Origin: JAGVVZ01 sp964373165
GTDB taxonomy: Archaea; Aenigmatarchaeota; Aenigmatarchaeia; CG10238-14
Direction: 5' to 3'
DNA length: 6,187 nt
Assembly (NCBI GenBank): GCA_964373165.1
Contig: CAYJTF010000045.1
Coordinates: 1 to 6,187 of the forward strand
A program made the translations under genes and the position numbers. The notes beneath the pieces are model-generated. The model was not told where the DNA came from, made no database searches, and saw only the letters and a list, made by a program, of their open reading frames with translations. The first letter of the stretch is position 1. The number at the start of each line of letters is the position of its first letter. Of the stretch, positions 5,580 to 6,187 are shown in pieces.

Positions 5580-5587
5580 TTACTTTC

Positions 5588-6187
5588 TTGTCGAACCGTA
5601 CTATAATATTTATTGATGGAAATAACCTATATCATAATTTAAAAGAAATTAAAATTATACCATCAGATTTAGATTTCTTAAAGTTTTGTAATTTTATATG
5701 TAAAGGGTTCAATACAAAAAGTGAAAATATAATATATTATAATTCAATACCCCCAATGGATGATAAAGCATTTTTCAAACATAAAAAATTTCTTGATAGT
5801 TTAAAAGAATTGAATATTGATGTTAGAACTAGAAAATTACAAGTAAAATCAAATATTGAAACCCAAAAAAGTTCTATTGAACTAATAAATAGTATGAATT
5901 TATGTAAAAATTGTAAACCTAATGCAACAAACACCATACTAGAATGGATTGGTGATGTTGTTAAAAAAGAGAAAGGTATTGATGTTATGATTGCTGTAGA
6001 TATGATAGAAAAATCCTTGAAAGGTGAATGTGGCTGTTGTATATTAATTTCTGGAGATGCAGATTTAGTGCCTGCTATGAAATTAGTTCAAGAAAACAAA
6101 ATTAAAGTTCTTAGCGCATTTTTAGATCATGGGTATTCAAGCGAAATAAAAAGTAATTTTGAGCATGTGACGATAGATAGAAAAACT
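5588..6187 (+). CDS. NYN-domain (PIN-like, LabA/DUF88 type) protein, 3' end cut by window edge
   Basis: An open frame from TTG at 5588 gives 200 residues with no stop before the right edge. The NYN domain is clear. TIIFIDGNNLYHNL (5-18) carries the first catalytic Asp, D10, and Asn. KGIDVMIAVDMI (129-140) carries D132 and D138. LISGDADLVPAMKLVQENKIKVLSAF (153-178) carries D157 and D159. These acidic residues form the metal-dependent nuclease centre of the PIN-like fold, and known members cut RNA. Between strands two and three are cysteines CKNC (106-109) and CGCC (148-151), which could bind a metal, an unusual addition. The TTG start follows from the GGTG site 8 bases upstream; an in-frame TAA at 5564-5566 bounds the frame. 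It lies behind a strong promoter and a leader hairpin. The role could be RNA turnover, defence or autoregulation; nothing in the window decides. Confidence 0.85.
   Translation, partial: MSNRTIIFIDGNNLYHNLKEIKIIPSDLDFLKFCNFICKGFNTKSENIIYYNSIPPMDDKAFFKHKKFLDSLKELNIDVRTRKLQVKSNIETQKSSIELINSMNLCKNCKPNATNTILEWIGDVVKKEKGIDVMIAVDMIEKSLKGECGCCILISGDADLVPAMKLVQENKIKVLSAFLDHGYSSEIKSNFEHVTIDRKT

Noticed and set aside
4826..5587. Second copy of the tRNA 3' end or a CRISPR-like repeat array
   Set aside because: I searched by eye for GGGTTCAAATCCCC and for regularly spaced repeats and saw neither within the window.
5574..5606. ATG at 5574 as a start for the NYN gene
   Set aside because: It is in a different frame and reaches a stop after 10 codons (TAA at 5604-5606). 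The TTG at 5588 is in the correct frame with a GGTG site.
5737..5937. Minus-strand open frame of 66 codons
   Set aside because: It is antisense to the NYN gene, whose catalytic motifs are clear, and is a composition artefact.

Overview
This looks like a chromosomal segment of an AT-rich archaeon, probably a DPANN-type lineage (inference; no rRNA is present to place it). The evidence is a tRNA gene that reads properly only after removing two short introns with bulge-helix-bulge splice geometry, archaeal TATA-type promoter sequence, Shine-Dalgarno sites matching the archaeal GGAGGTGATCC complement, and small proteins of families common in such archaea.

Left part (1-4166, minus strand): a tight five-gene unit read leftwards, in the order DUF167/YggU-like protein, TldD metalloprotease subunit, small cupin, short-chain dehydrogenase/reductase (SDR) and TldE/PmbA subunit (3' end cut by the window edge). 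Genes overlap by 4 bases or are separated by 4 to 18 bases, so they are probably one operon. The TldD/TldE pair should form one peptide-cleaving complex. Its two genes are separated by the SDR-cupin pair, which looks more AT-rich than they are.

Middle part (4167-4825): a divergent promoter region, then a plus-strand gene of the nucleoside 2-deoxyribosyltransferase-like fold. Next comes a tRNA gene that I resolve as tRNA-Arg(CCU), with a 16-nt intron in the D-arm and a 12-nt intron at the canonical 37/38 site.

Right part (4826-6187): directly after the tRNA is a short ORF that looks like the two ends of an archaeal tyrosine recombinase (N-terminal helices and C-terminal zinc ribbon) joined with the catalytic domain missing, followed by a frameshifted tail. 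I read this as the scar of an element that integrated at the tRNA. An AT-rich spacer then leads to the strongest promoter-like sequence in the window, with a TATA box centred in an inverted repeat. Immediately downstream is a long hairpin, and then a TTG-started NYN/PIN-like ribonuclease-family gene that runs off the right edge.
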